Under the pieces are notes generated by a model, which saw nothing but the letters and a program-made list of their open reading frames with translations, was not told the origin of the DNA and ran no database searches. A program made the translations under genes and the position numbers. A stretch of DNA of 64,000 bases from Pseudeuparius sepicola. Taxonomy: Eukaryota; Arthropoda; Insecta; Coleoptera; Anthribidae. Location: contig OY987304.1 in the NCBI GenBank assembly GCA_963920635.1, forward strand, positions 36,456,365-36,520,364, in the 5' to 3' direction. Numbering within the stretch: position 1 is the first letter of the stretch; each line of letters starts with the position of its first letter. Positions 11,166 through 21,185 of the stretch are shown here, piece after piece.

Positions 11166-11869
11166 CAGGGTGTTTGAAAAAACAGTGGACTTTTTCCAGG
11201 GCTGAAGGAACATGGAAAAATAATAAAAAAAAGTACATATAAAGGTGGGGCCAACAACGGATGCCTAAAAAGATACCTACAGTATGCCAAAATCTAAATT
11301 GTAATGCTATATTTTTTCAAATAAGTTTTTAACGAATCGAAATGTTTATACGAAATTTAGTAACTGGGGTTTTTTGGAGGCGACGAAATAATTCAAATAT
11401 TGGAATGGATTTGATGTGATTTTATAGGTGGCCTAAATTTTTATATTTGCGCTTGTCATGCAACAAAGAGTAACATCAACATATTAAAGCTCGCATTTAT
11501 TTAGACAGAGCAGGTTTTAACTAATACAAACAAGACTAAAACACTTTTAAACCGTTTTTCGATTTTTATTAGTTTTTGTGTTATGATGCTTACAATCACA
11601 CGCGAAATACCGTACGTGGCGCCCCCTATAAAATCATATCCGAGCTATACGAACATTTCAATTCCTATAGCTAAAAAAAAATAGTTATAGGTACCAAACA
11701 CTATACAAATCCTTCAATTCGTTTAAAAGTTATTTGGTAAAAATATTAAATAAAATTTAAATTTTGACATACCTACTGTATGGCCCCCACCTTTATATAA
11801 AATTTTCGTATTATTTTTCTATGTTCCTTCAGACCTAGAAATCTGTCCACTGTTTTTTGAAACACACTG
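11166..11869. mobile_element. 704-bp foldback MITE, mariner-type
   Basis: TA at 11164-11165 and 11870-11871. Ends CAGGGTGTTTGAAAAAACAG and CTGTTTTTTGAAACACACTG. Complementary sub-ends include ACAGTGGACTTTTTCCAGGG and AAAGGTGGGGCCA with TGGCCCCCACCTTT. A related right end occurs at about 54045-54139 (AGCCCTAGAAACCTGTATAC), so the family is dispersed. No ORF. Confidence 0.85.
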
Positions 11870-11871
11870 TA

Positions 11872-12280
11872 TAATATGACTTAGTATTTAGCAATGGGTA
11901 CAAAAGTTTTTAGGCAACGAAATCAGTAGCTATATACTCATACTAGCAAGCATTTCATTTTTATATAACTCCCTTTTCTTCATTATTAAAATTTTTACTA
12001 TTATGAAAAGGAAGTTGTTGAGAGGGTTGTAAAAGGACGAATTTTGAAATAGGTAGCCAACGATATCTCCTTTCCTATGTTTTTGAGGCCAAGACATCAA
12101 ATTTTTGCATTATTTTGCACGAACAAAATGAAAATTTGTCGGTATATTGTTGGACTGGAATTTAATATTAAACAATTTCGTTGGGAGCGGCTTCATACTA
12201 ATTTATATTAAAACAGCTTACATACCTATCGAAAACGTATATTACAAAATAGACATAGTATACTGTAAACACCGCCGACC
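11872..12280. other. Non-coding; downstream flank of the minus-strand gene
   Basis: AT-rich. It should contain the 3' untranslated region of the minus-strand ORF that ends at 12281. A minus-strand AATATAAA-like word near 12201 is a weak poly(A) candidate. Confidence 0.4.
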
Positions 12281-12616
12281 TTACTTTTTCTTCTTGTCTG
12301 CAGTAACATCCTCTAGTCTCTTCTTCACTTCCGCGCTGAAAGATTTCTTTTCACTCTCCAGTTTCTTTTTGGCTTCCGCGGTCACACCTGCCATCTTGTT
12401 TTCGAGTTGAGCTCTCGACTTACTCGCAGCAGTCATCAGCAACGCCATAGCTTCTTTTTGTTCTTTCGTCGCTCTCGCTTGGTAGTCGGTGTACTGCTTG
12501 ACTATCTCGGTCCTGCCGACGTGGAACAGTTTAATGGTGGTGTTGGCGGTTATCACTGCTATCATTTTGGTCACCTCGAAAGCCGCTTTGGCGTAGCTTA
12601 GGAAATCTTTAGACAT
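12281..12616 (-). CDS. 111-aa lysine-rich helical protein of unknown function
   Basis: A single-exon ORF with markedly higher GC and more even codon use than the surrounding AT-rich DNA. The ATG at 12616 has a favourable context (AGAAAATGTC) and the stop is TAA. The first ~50 residues are mildly hydrophobic (KAAFEVTKMIAVITANTTIK) without a clear signal peptide. Residues ~55-111 are charged, Ala/Lys/Glu-rich and probably form one long helix or coiled coil (AEAKKKLESEKKSFSAEVKK), ending in DKKKK. I do not recognise the family. No inverted repeats or target duplications flank it, so it does not look transposon-borne. It may be a small host gene or a retrocopy; I cannot see a poly(A) tail that would favour the latter. 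The best candidate host gene in the window. Confidence 0.6.
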   Translation of the reverse strand: MSKDFLSYAKAAFEVTKMIAVITANTTIKLFHVGRTEIVKQYTDYQARATKEQKEAMALLMTAASKSRAQLENKMAGVTAEAKKKLESEKKSFSAEVKKRLEDVTADKKKK

Positions 12617-12757
12617 TTTCTGGAGGTTCGGGTGACATTTTGACTTGCCAAAGTGATGTCAGGTGCGACGAGTTTATGTCTCGATACAGTACGGTAACGT
12701 AAGAATGTTGAAGTGGCGCTTTTAATTACAAAACGGATATTTTCAGGGGTAATATAA
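12617..12757. other. Upstream flank of the 111-aa gene; start of satellite array
   Basis: The gene's probable 5' UTR and promoter fall here, with no clear TATA box. TCAGGGGTAATATAA at 12743-12757 is the last part of the satellite monomer found downstream, so this is the array's left edge, split off by the element at 12758-13621. Confidence 0.5.
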
Positions 12758-13621
12758 CCCTTACGCTCCTAGGGGTCACAATTGTGACACACTTATTTAC
12801 AGGGAGATTAAAGGTCTGAATTTGATTTGGCAAGGTACACTCCCGTATCGCTTGATTGTGTCCTATACCCCCCACTTACAAAACCGTGCGCGCGGCTTCT
12901 TTGCAGTTTAGTTAATGGCATTGAAGCAAATAGAGTGCACTGTGTTTTAGGAAAAATGGCGTCAAAAAGTAAGTATACGTTTTTGTGAACAATATATGAA
13001 ATATTATTGAGCTTACACGATGTTATGGTAGTGGATACATGTGGAAAAGAGTACTTAGCATTTGTTTTCGTTAGGCTTGATTAGAATTTGACTTTGAGCA
13101 AGGTTAAACTCTCATTACACAATTGTGAGCTTCGGGAGTGAAAAGTGGCTCTTTATTGTTATTACAATGTTGTGATTTTTTTATTTTATTTCGTTTTAGG
13201 AGATTTAATCAATCTGGATAAACTGAAGGATGATCCTGATGAAATATATGACCTTTTGGACCTGAAAACGACGATCTTAAAAATTCTCGCAAATGTCGAG
13301 ATGACAGTTGTGACAGCAGGTCACGAATTAAATGCACCAAATGCCAAGTATACTTGTGTTTAAATAAAAACAAAAATTGTTTCTACAATTTTCATCATAA
13401 ATGAACATGTATGTGCTTTTTGGAAATAAATATTTAATAAAATTCACAATTGTGTTTAGTATGTTTGACTCCTGTGGCTCACAATTGTGAATGTCCTTGG
13501 ACAAGGACGTTTTCGGCTGGAATAACTTTTTTGGATCTACTACAATCTTACCAAGAAATTTTAGTAAAAAAAATATACCGTTATCAAGTTATTGAAAAAA
13601 TATGTCCCGGGAGCGTAAGGG
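12758..13621 (+). mobile_element. 864-bp CCC/GGG element (piggyBac-like) with ATAA duplication
   Basis: Terminal inverted repeat CCCTTACGCTCC (12758-12769) and GGAGCGTAAGGG (13610-13621). It is flanked by ATAA at 12754-12757 and 13622-13625. Neighbouring satellite monomers show the uninterrupted site GGGGTAATATAACAAGTGG (e.g. 14037-14055), so ends and duplication are read directly. The palindrome CACAATTGTG occurs four times (12777, 13118, 13445, 13480), likely transposase-binding subterminal repeats. CCC tips with a 4-bp TTAA-like target suggest the piggyBac superfamily, though ATAA is not its canonical TTAA. It carries a small two-exon gene. Confidence 0.8.
12956..13363 (+). CDS. Predicted two-exon 58-aa protein inside the CCC/GGG element
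   Basis: Exon 1 is 12956-12968: ATG in a good context (GAAAAATGGCG) reading M-A-S-K plus one base, then a consensus donor GTAAGT. Exon 2 is 13200-13363 after a pyrimidine-rich tract and TTTTAG. The phase fits exactly, giving MASKRDLINLDKLKDDPDEI and then 38 more residues ending KYTCV and TAA. Several AATAAA signals follow within 100 bp. The acidic N-terminus after MASKR resembles the starts of piggyBac-type transposases, so this may be what is left after internal deletion, with the reading frame kept or fortuitously rebuilt. A captured host gene is the alternative. No catalytic motif is present. Splicing is predicted, not shown. Confidence 0.5.
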
Positions 13622-16363
13622 ATAACAAGTGGTGTGCCTATTACCGATAATACCTTTCGTTAATTTTACGAATTATAATCCCAAAGCTGAAAATACCACG
13701 ACTGCGCAGCAGGAGTGGTATTTTCTTAGCATTGGGATTATAATGAGTGATAAATTAAGGAAAGGTATTATCTGTTATTAGGCATACCACGAGTTGTATT
13801 TAAAAAAGAGAATTTAACAACAGCAAATAGTTAGTTTGACAGCTGCTGTCATTTAGATGGAACTTTCGGTTCTGAATATATGTTATTGGTTTAGCGTAAC
13901 TAGGACGTAACTAAGAGAGTAGGATTTCAGCGAAAATACCACTAGTGGTATTATCTCTGAAATGATTACCTGATTGGTTAATATTTCAAAAATCATATCA
14001 TTTCATTGGTTCGTATTGACAGGCGTTGAATTCTCAGGGGTAATATAACAAGTGGTGTGTCTATTATCGATAATACCTTTCGTTAATTTTACGAATTATA
14101 ATCCCAAAGCTGAAAATACCACGACTGCGCAGCAGGAGTGGTATTTTCTTAGCATTGGGATTGTAATGAGTGATAAATTAAGAAAAGGTATTATCTATTA
14201 TTAGGCATACCAAGAGTTGTATTTAAAAAGAGAATTTAACAACTGCAAATAGTTAGTTTGACACCTGCTGTCATTTAGAGTAAACTTTCGGTTCTGAATA
14301 TGGTATTGGTTTAGCGTATCTAGGACGTAACTAAGAGAGTAGGATTTCAGCGAAAATACCACTAGTGGTATTATCTCTGAAATGATTACCTGATTGGTTA
14401 ATATTTCAAAAATCATATCATTTCATTGGTTCGTATTGGCAGGCGTTGAATTCTCAGGGGTAATATAACAAGTGGTGTGCCTATTATCGATAATACCTTT
14501 CGTTAATTTTACGAATTATAATCCTAAAACTGAAAATACCACGACTGCGCAGCAGGAGTGGTATTTTCTTAGCATTGGGATTATAATGAGTGATAAATTA
14601 AGGAAAGGTATTATCTGTTATTAGGCATACCAAGAGTTGTATTTAAAAAGAGAATTTAACAACTGCAAATAGTTAGTTTGACACCTGCTGTTATTTAGAG
14701 TAAACTTTCGGTTCTGAATATGTTATTGGTTTAGCGTATCTAGGACGTAACTAAGAGAGTAGGATTTCAGCGAAAATACCACTAGTGGTATTATCTCTGA
14801 AATGATTACCTGATTGATTAATATTTCAAAAATCATATCATTTCATTGGTTCGTATTGGCAGGCGTTGAATTCTCAGGGGTAATATAACAAGTGGTGTGC
14901 CTATTATCGATAATACCTTTCGTTAATTTTACGAATTATAATCCTAAAACTGAAAATACCACGACTGCGCAGCAGGAGTGGTATTTTCTTAGCATTGGGA
15001 TTATAATGAGTGATAAATTAAGGAAAGGTATTATCTGTTATTAGGCATACCACGAGTTGTATTTAAAAAAGAGAATTTAACAACTGCAAATAGTTAGTTT
15101 GACACCTGCTGTTATTTAGAGTAAACTTTCGGTTCTGAATATGTTATTGGTTTAGCGTATCTAGGACGTAACTAAGAGAGTAGGATTTCAGCGAAAATAC
15201 CACTAGTGGTATTATCTCTGAAATGATTACCTGATTGGTTAATATTTCAAAAATCATATCATTTCATTGGTTCGTATTGGCAGGCGTTGAATTCTCAGGG
15301 GTAATATAACAAGTGGTGTGCCTATTATCGATAATACCTTTCGTTAATTTTACGAATTATAATCCTAAAACTGAAAATACCACGACTGCGCAGCAGGAGT
15401 GGTATTTTCTTAGCATTGGGATTATAATGAGTGATAAATTAAGGAAAGGTATTATCTGTTATTAGGCATACCACGAGTTGTATTTAAAAAAGAGAATTTA
15501 ACAACTGCAAATAGTTAGTTTGACAGCTGCTGTCATTTAGATGGAACTTTCGGTTCTGAATATATGTTATTGGTTTAGCGTAACTAGGACGTAACTAAGA
15601 GAGTAGGATTTCAGCGAAAATACCACTAGTGGTATTATCTCTGAAATGATTACCTGATTGGTTAATATTTCAAAAATCATATCATTTCATTGGTTCGTAT
15701 TGACAGGCGTTGAATTCTCAAGGGTAATATAATAAGTGGTGTGCCTATTATCGATAATACCTTTCGTTAATTTTACGAATTATAATCCTAAAACTAAAAA
15801 TACCACGACTGCGCAGCAGGAGTGGTATTTTCTTAGCATTGGGATTATAATGAGTGATAAATTAAGGAAAGGTATGATCTGTTATTAGGCATACCACGAG
15901 TTGTATTTAAAAAAGAGAATTTAACAACTGTAAATAGTTAGTTTGACAGCTGCTGTCATTTAGATTGAACTTTCGGTTCTGAATATATGTTATTGGTTTA
16001 GCGTAACTAGGACGCAACTAAGAGAGTAGGATTTCAGCGATTACTTCCCTCATACTGCTTGCATCCAATAAGGTAGCTCCTTCCATAAAAATCCAACCAA
16101 AATCCACCGGTATTTTCAGAGATAAAATCCCTCGAGCTTCGCTCTCGGGATTTTATCAGAAAATAAAAGCCCAATTTATATTCCTGATCTTTCTAGGCAA
16201 AATAGCGCTTTCGAAAAAATTGTCGATAAAATTTCCGGCACTAGTGATATTACATACGAAAATACCACTAGTGGTATTATCGCTGAAATCATCACCTGAT
16301 TGGTTAATATTTTGAAAAATCATATCATTTCATTGGTTCATATTGGCAGGCGTTGAATTCTCC
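13622..16363 (+). repeat. Satellite-like array: six ~421-bp hairpin-rich monomers
   Basis: Monomers begin at 13622, 14045, 14465, 14885, 15306 and 15729 (each ATAACAAGTGGTGTG-type), giving lengths of 423, 420, 420, 421 and 423 bp; the last is split by an insertion at 16041-16257. Each monomer contains a ~150-nt imperfect hairpin (from GCCTATTATCGATAATACCT to AGGTATTATCTGTTATTAGGC) and a 40-nt palindrome centred on ATACCACTAGTGGTAT. Both share the word AAAATACCAC. Units 3 and 4 are especially alike, as expected from unequal exchange. The open frames inside are not conserved as coding. Superficially array-like, but not CRISPR: there are no short repeats or unique spacers. Confidence 0.9.
16041..16257. 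mobile_element. ~217-bp insertion in the last satellite monomer
   Basis: The monomer's GATTTCAGC-GAAAATACCAC is interrupted here. The insert contains TGCTTGCATCCAATAAGGTAG, whose complement recurs with a few changes at about 31691-31720 (GAGCTACCTTATTGGATACA). It also has an internal hairpin GATAAAATCCC...GGGATTTTATC (16120-16157). The ends are unclear. Non-coding. Confidence 0.6.
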
Positions 16364-16674
16364 TTCAAATATAATAATTCCTTTAAAAAACCATTACCTG
16401 CCTAATATTTTAATATGATACACATAATATATTATGTTAAGCATTTTTAAGTTTTTAATTTTTTATCCATAATTTCATCAAAAAAAATCTAAATTAATTG
16501 TCTTCAGTCAGTATACAATCAGTTGACAAGTAAATTGAGATAATCCAGGTCCGCCCTAAATTACTTTGCAAGACTATTTACGAAAAATAGTATATTAGAC
16601 ACTTAAGTTGAGAAGTGAGCCATTATTTACCGTGCATTTTGATATCCTAAGGCGCGTAGCGCCGAAGGATATAA
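16364..16674. repeat. Left half of an inverted repeat split by the mariner element
   Basis: The stretch about 16500-16631, when complemented, matches 19243-19376 (GGTAAATAATGGC-CTTCTCAAC). The same tail recurs in direct orientation at about 21229-21370. So the mariner element appears to have landed inside an older foldback. Just before the insertion, GATATCCTAAGGCGC-GTA-GCGCCGAAGGATAT forms a short hairpin (16640-16672). Confidence 0.5.
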
Positions 16675-16676
16675 TA

Positions 16677-17279
16677 CAGGGTGGTTCACTTTTATGTGGT
16701 AGGACTTTAACATTAGATAGAAAAATATAATCTAAAATGAAAATTTTATATCAACATATATCGGGGAAAGCTTAGTTTCCGAGATACAGGGCGTTGAAAT
16801 GTTGGAAAAAATATGAAGTATTTTTTACACTGTCCGAACCAGTGGAGATATTTAAACCAAATTTGATGTGTAGTACCACCTTTTTGACTACGATATTTAG
16901 TGATAATATGAAGGTCCTGAAATAACCAGTGGTGGAGTTATGGGTTTTCACTATCACTAAATTTAAAAAGTAATTAGTACGGACCTGTCTCACATCAACG
17001 TAAATTTTTTTTTCGTAAAGTTCTTTCAATTATTTACAAAAAGTGTATCTTGACATTTTTTTGTATCTGCCACGGTTGTGTAGTAAATAAATTATTTCGT
17101 TTCCATCTCAGACTGTTTTGCCTAAAAATGTGTTTTCTAAGATTATTGATAAATATCGCAAATAACAGAAATTAATTATGGAACACTTATCGGATTCAGC
17201 TATTTTATTTTTAATTTTATGGAAACAATTTTAAAAATAAACTGGCACTTGGTTTGAGGTACATTACTTTATTATCATT
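16677..17279. repeat. Left 603-bp terminal inverted repeat
   Basis: Complement of 18631-19233. It contains the minus-strand open frame 16772-17029, which mirrors 18854-19138 and is not regarded as a gene. It probably supplies the transposase promoter and binding sites. Confidence 0.95.
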
Positions 17280-17495
17280 GATTCTTCCGCCCATAAAATG
17301 TTATTTAAAAATTGTCTTATTTCCTTTGACTACAAAATCCATCGGCAAAATACTAATGTCCTTTCTGCATCGCCGTACTGGTGAAGATAAGTGTGCCATG
17401 GAAAAGAAAATCTTATTGACAGTTAATAATACAATAATCTGTCATCCAGTAGATGAACGTAGCAGCGCCGCAGTTTGTCTTTGTTAATAATTAAA

Positions 17496-18581
17496 ATGCC
17501 GTTCCAATTTACAAATGAAGAGCAGGCTGACATCCATTTCTGCTATGGAGTTGCAAATGGGAACTCTGCGGAAGCAGCCAGAGAATACCGGAGGCGATTT
17601 CCAAATAGGCGCCCTCCGCGTCCCTCGGTGTTTGTTAACATGCACCGGCAATTCAGAACTCGCGGTCTGAGAACTAGAATCGTCGAACGAGGAAATGAAA
17701 ACAATATCCAACAAGTCAGACGCAACAATGAGATTCTTCGTGAATTCGATAGGAATCCTACAACAAGTAGCAGAAGAGTGTCAGTGGCCCTACGTGTTTC
17801 AAAGTCTGCAATTTTGCGAGCTTTAAAAAGAGATCACAGGCATGCGTATCATCTACAACCCGTACAAGGTTTAAGGCCCGGCGATGCAGAAAGAAGATTA
17901 GTGTTTTGCCGATGGTTTTTGGAGTCAATTGAAGGAAATAGACAATTTTTAAATAACATTTTATGGACGGACGAGTCGTGTTTTACTCGTCGTGGAGTAG
18001 TAAACTTTCATAATCAGCATATTTGGGCACAAGAAAACCCACATGCAATCCGGCCAAGAAATTTTCAGGTCGAATTTAGTGTCAATGTTTGGATTGGACT
18101 GTACAACCATAATCTGTTTGGACCCTTTTTTTTGCCACAGCGAGTGAATGGTGACAATTTTTTGGAGTTTTTAGTAGCTGAGCATAATAATATGTGGGAA
18201 GACATTCCTTTAAACTTAAGATTGTTGGCTTGGTTCCAACTTGACGGCTGTCCTGCACATTTTCACCGAAATGTGAGGAACTGGTTAAATAATAACTTTC
18301 CAAATAGGTGGATCGGACGAGGGGGACCGGTCGCTTGGCCACCACGTTCTCCGGACATAACACCTCTGGACTTCTTCGTATGGGGATTTTTAAAAGAACA
18401 AGTCTATGCGACTCCTGTAGAAACAAGGGAACAACTTATTGATCGTATCAGAAATGCGTGCGATGAATTGAGAAATGGCAATTTAATCGATGCTGTTCAA
18501 TCCGTTAGGCGTCGAAGTGAATTATGTGTGCAACAGAATGGATCACATTTTGAACAATTGTTGAATGTTGTACAAATTTAG
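17496..18581 (+). CDS. Mariner-superfamily transposase, DD41D type, intact
   Basis: This 361-aa enzyme should cut out its own element at the 603-bp ends and reinsert it at TA sites in the nucleus. The ATG at 17496 (AATTAAAATGCC) is preferred over an upstream in-frame TTG. Residues ~1-60 form the N-terminal helix-turn-helix region of insect DUF4817-like transposases (FTNEEQADIHFCYGVANGNS). A second HTH lies at ~90-115 (RVSVALRVSKSAILRAL). The RNase H-like catalytic core has D159 (WTDES), D250 (QLDGCPAH) and D292 (SPDITPLDFF), with 41 residues between the last two, hence DD41D. The classic mariner is DD34D and Tc1 is DD34E; DD41D families are known in insects. No stops or frameshifts, full length. 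The C-terminus after ~300 is family-typical and variable. Confidence 0.93.
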   Translation: MPFQFTNEEQADIHFCYGVANGNSAEAAREYRRRFPNRRPPRPSVFVNMHRQFRTRGLRTRIVERGNENNIQQVRRNNEILREFDRNPTTSSRRVSVALRVSKSAILRALKRDHRHAYHLQPVQGLRPGDAERRLVFCRWFLESIEGNRQFLNNILWTDESCFTRRGVVNFHNQHIWAQENPHAIRPRNFQVEFSVNVWIGLYNHNLFGPFFLPQRVNGDNFLEFLVAEHNNMWEDIPLNLRLLAWFQLDGCPAHFHRNVRNWLNNNFPNRWIGRGGPVAWPPRSPDITPLDFFVWGFLKEQVYATPVETREQLIDRIRNACDELRNGNLIDAVQSVRRRSELCVQQNGSHFEQLLNVVQI

Positions 18582-18630
18582 AATTATAAAAATTATTAAG
18601 AAATAATACTAGATTTGATAAAAATGTTAA

Positions 18631-19233
18631 AATGATAATAAAGTAATGTACCTCAAACCAAGTGCCAGTTTATTTTTAAAATTGTTTCCATAAAATTAAA
18701 AATAAAATAGCTGAATCCGATAAGTGTTCCATAATTAATTTCTGTTATTTGCGATATTTATCAATAATCTTAGAAAACACATTTTTAGGCAAAAAAGGCT
18801 GAGATGGAAACGAAATAATTTATTTACTACACAACCGTGGCAGATACAAAAAAATGTCAAGATACACTTTTTGTAGAGAATTGAAAGAAATTTACGAAAA
18901 AAAAATTTACGTTGATGTGAGACAGGTCCGTACTAATTACTTTTTAAATTTAGTGATAGTGAAAACCCATAACTCCACCACTGGTTATTTCAGGACCTTC
19001 ATATTATCACTAAATATCGTAGTCAAAAAGGTGGTACTACACATCAAATTTGGTTTAAATATCTCCACTGGTTCGGACAGTGTAAAAAATACTTCATATT
19101 TTTTCCAACACTTCAACGCCCTGTATCTCGGAAACTAAGCTTTCCCCGATATATGTTGATATAAAATTTTCATTTTAGATTATCTTTTTCTATCTAATGT
19201 TAAAGTCCTACCACATAAAAGTGAACCACCCTG
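18631..19233. repeat. Right 603-bp terminal inverted repeat
   Basis: Complement of 16677-17279. It begins AATGATAATAAAGTAATGTA 49 bp after the transposase stop, so the AATAAA at about 18636 may serve as the gene's poly(A) signal. Confidence 0.95.
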
Positions 19234-19242
19234 TATATGCTA

Positions 19243-19388
19243 GGTAAATAATGGCCTTCTCAACCGAAGTGTATATACATTTGTACTACTAACATTGAAA
19301 TATTGCCATTTTTTACATATTTGATTAGATTTAGCCTGGCAGTTCAGTTGTCAAGCTGATAAAATGAAACTAATTTTTAAATGTCATA
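19243..19388. repeat. Right half of the split foldback
   Basis: GGTAAATAATGGCCTTCTCAACCGAAGTGTATA... pairs with about 16500-16631. A diverged direct copy lies at about 21229-21370, both ending in CAGTT-AGTTGT...GATAAAAT-type sequence. Confidence 0.5.
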
Positions 19389-19390
19389 TA

Positions 19391-20605
19391 CAGTGTGTTT
19401 CGCTTCAAGTCGAGACAATTCATTATTCTTTTACGGGTTGACCGATTTTCAAAAACTTTTTTTTTAAAATATAGTGCTCCGAAAGATCTACATTTTGACA
19501 CTAATTTTGTTTAGATTCGTCTTTTCCATGACCTACTACGATCAAAATTATACCCCCAAAAGCTGCAAAAGTACATTAGTCATTTTTTTAGGAAAAAAAT
19601 GAATAGCACAGTCGTATACACCAAACCCGAAAACCCCACATACCAAGTTTCACGGTCATAGCTTATACAGGGCTTTCAGAAAATAGCTTCATACATGGCA
19701 AAAATACGGTTTTCTGGAGTACTCTGTACAAACACCGAGAGATATTTTAAAATTATTTCTTTGCAGTTTGATTAGGGCCCACATAAGCCATCAATTCCCA
19801 CGATTTCATAACCCTGCCTTAGACGCAATAAAAATACAAAAATCGAAAAAAATCGATTTTTCTCTTGGTGTTTTTTTTTAATTTTTTCTACCATTTCAAC
19901 TTATGCCTATTAAAAAACTTAAACAATATTAAACTTTAGAAAGTATTTTCAATAAAGAGCACCCTAGATACGCGGATACCAATAAATTTTTAAATTTTTT
20001 CAAATAAAAAAAGGGTGATTTTTATTGAAATTACTTTCTAAAATTTAATATTATTTATGTTCTTTTAACAGGCATATGTTAAAATTGTAGAAACGAAATG
20101 TAAAAAAACACCAAGAGAAAAACGATTATTTTCGATTTTTTTTATTTTTATTTGCGAACGCCCTGTATAAGGCAGGGCCATGAAATCGTGGGAATTGATG
20201 GCTTATGTGAGCTCTAATCAAACTGCAAAGAAATAATTTTAAAATATCTCTCGGTGTTTGTACAGGTTGCTTCGAAAAACCGTATTTTTGCCATGTATGA
20301 AGCTATTTTCTGAACGCCCTGTATAAGCTATGACCGTGAAACATTTTATGTGTTGGTTGCGGGTATGACCAATACAACTGTGCTATTCACTTTTTTCCTA
20401 AAGAAATTCCTAATGTAATTTCTGCAGTTTTTGGGGGTATAATTTTGATCGTAGTACCTAGGTCATTGGAAAAGACGAATCTGAAAAAAATTAGTGTCAA
20501 AATGTGATCTTTCGGAGCACTATATATTTTTTAAAAAATGTTTTTGAAAATCGGTCAACCCGTAAAAAAATAATGAATTGTCTCGACTTGAAGTGAAACA
20601 CACTG
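19391..20605. mobile_element. 1215-bp almost fully palindromic MITE, mariner-type
   Basis: TA at 19389-19390 and 20606-20607. Ends CAGTGTGTTTCGCTTCAAGT and ACTTGAAGTGAAACACACTG. Complementary arms run nearly to the centre (about 19980), passing CAAACACCGAGAGATATTTT and its complement. Essentially the whole element can fold on itself. There is no coding capacity. Confidence 0.9.
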
Positions 20606-20657
20606 TATGTAGAAAATTTTTCATTATTTACCTAGGTATTTTTTTATTATCATTGTA

Positions 20658-21183
20658 GACCGTCAGACAGTGACAGATTTTCCTTACTAATTTTCTCATT
20701 TATGCCTTGGAGAGGGTTGAAAGGCAAAATCGATGCTGAGTCGGAAAATAGTAATTTTATTCGATTTTTCATTAACAGAAAAAAAGGTACTAATTCTCAC
20801 TTATGCCATGTTCACCGTATGATTTCTTATACTATTGCGACCTAGAAAACCCAAAGGCATAAGTGTAGCGTGTGGAAAAAGGGTTGAATTAAGTCATTTT
20901 TGTGTGATCAACCAACCCTTAATTTAACCCTTTTGCCACACGCTACACTTATGCCTTTGGGTTTTCGAGGTCCCAATAGTATAAGAAATTATACGGTGAA
21001 CATGGCATACGTGAGAATTAGTACCCTTTCTTTATGTTTTGAAAAATCGAATTTTCCATATGTTTTCCCCGGGGACCAAACTTAAAATTACTATTTTCCG
21101 ACTCAGCATCGATTTATCTTTCAACCCTCTCCAAGGCATAAATGAGAAAATCAGTAAGAAAAATCTGTCACTGTCTGACGGTC
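20658..21183. mobile_element. 526-bp palindromic MITE, TA target
   Basis: Ends GACCGTCAGACAGTGACAGA and TCTGTCACTGTCTGACGGTC between TA dinucleotides at 20656-20657 and 21184-21185. Arms of ~240 bp meet near 20905, including AAAGGCATAAGTGTAGCGTG and CACGCTACACTTATGCCTTT. Its tips differ from the CAGGG group, so it belongs to another TA-targeting family. Confidence 0.88.
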
Positions 21184-21185
21184 TA

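Larger units (their letters stand above)
16677..19233 (+). mobile_element. Complete 2557-bp mariner-superfamily transposon with 603-bp TIRs
   Basis: TA is duplicated at 16675-16676 and 19234-19235. The tips read CAGGGTGGTTCACTTTTATG and CATAAAAGTGAACCACCCTG. The inverted repeats span 16677-17279 and 18631-19233, exactly 603 bp each and nearly identical, with a handful of differences such as CAGACTGTTTTGCC versus the complement of GGCAAAAAAGGCTG. Between them lies one intact transposase gene. Intact ends, gene and duplication mark a young, potentially autonomous copy. TIRs this long are unusual for mariner-type elements, whose repeats are mostly about 30 bp. Confidence 0.95.

Noticed and set aside
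13450..16363. Regular repeats that might be a CRISPR array
   Set aside because: The units are ~421 bp, directly adjacent, with no unique spacers, in a eukaryotic setting. They are a satellite.
16772..17029. 85-codon minus-strand frame mirrored at 18854-19138
   Set aside because: It lies wholly in the 603-bp TIR of the mariner element, so its duplication is a consequence of the inverted repeat. It begins at weak starts and shows no domain.
17254..17487. 77-codon frame preceding the mariner transposase as a separate gene
   Set aside because: It starts in the TIR at a non-ATG codon, overlaps the transposase leader and has no recognisable content.
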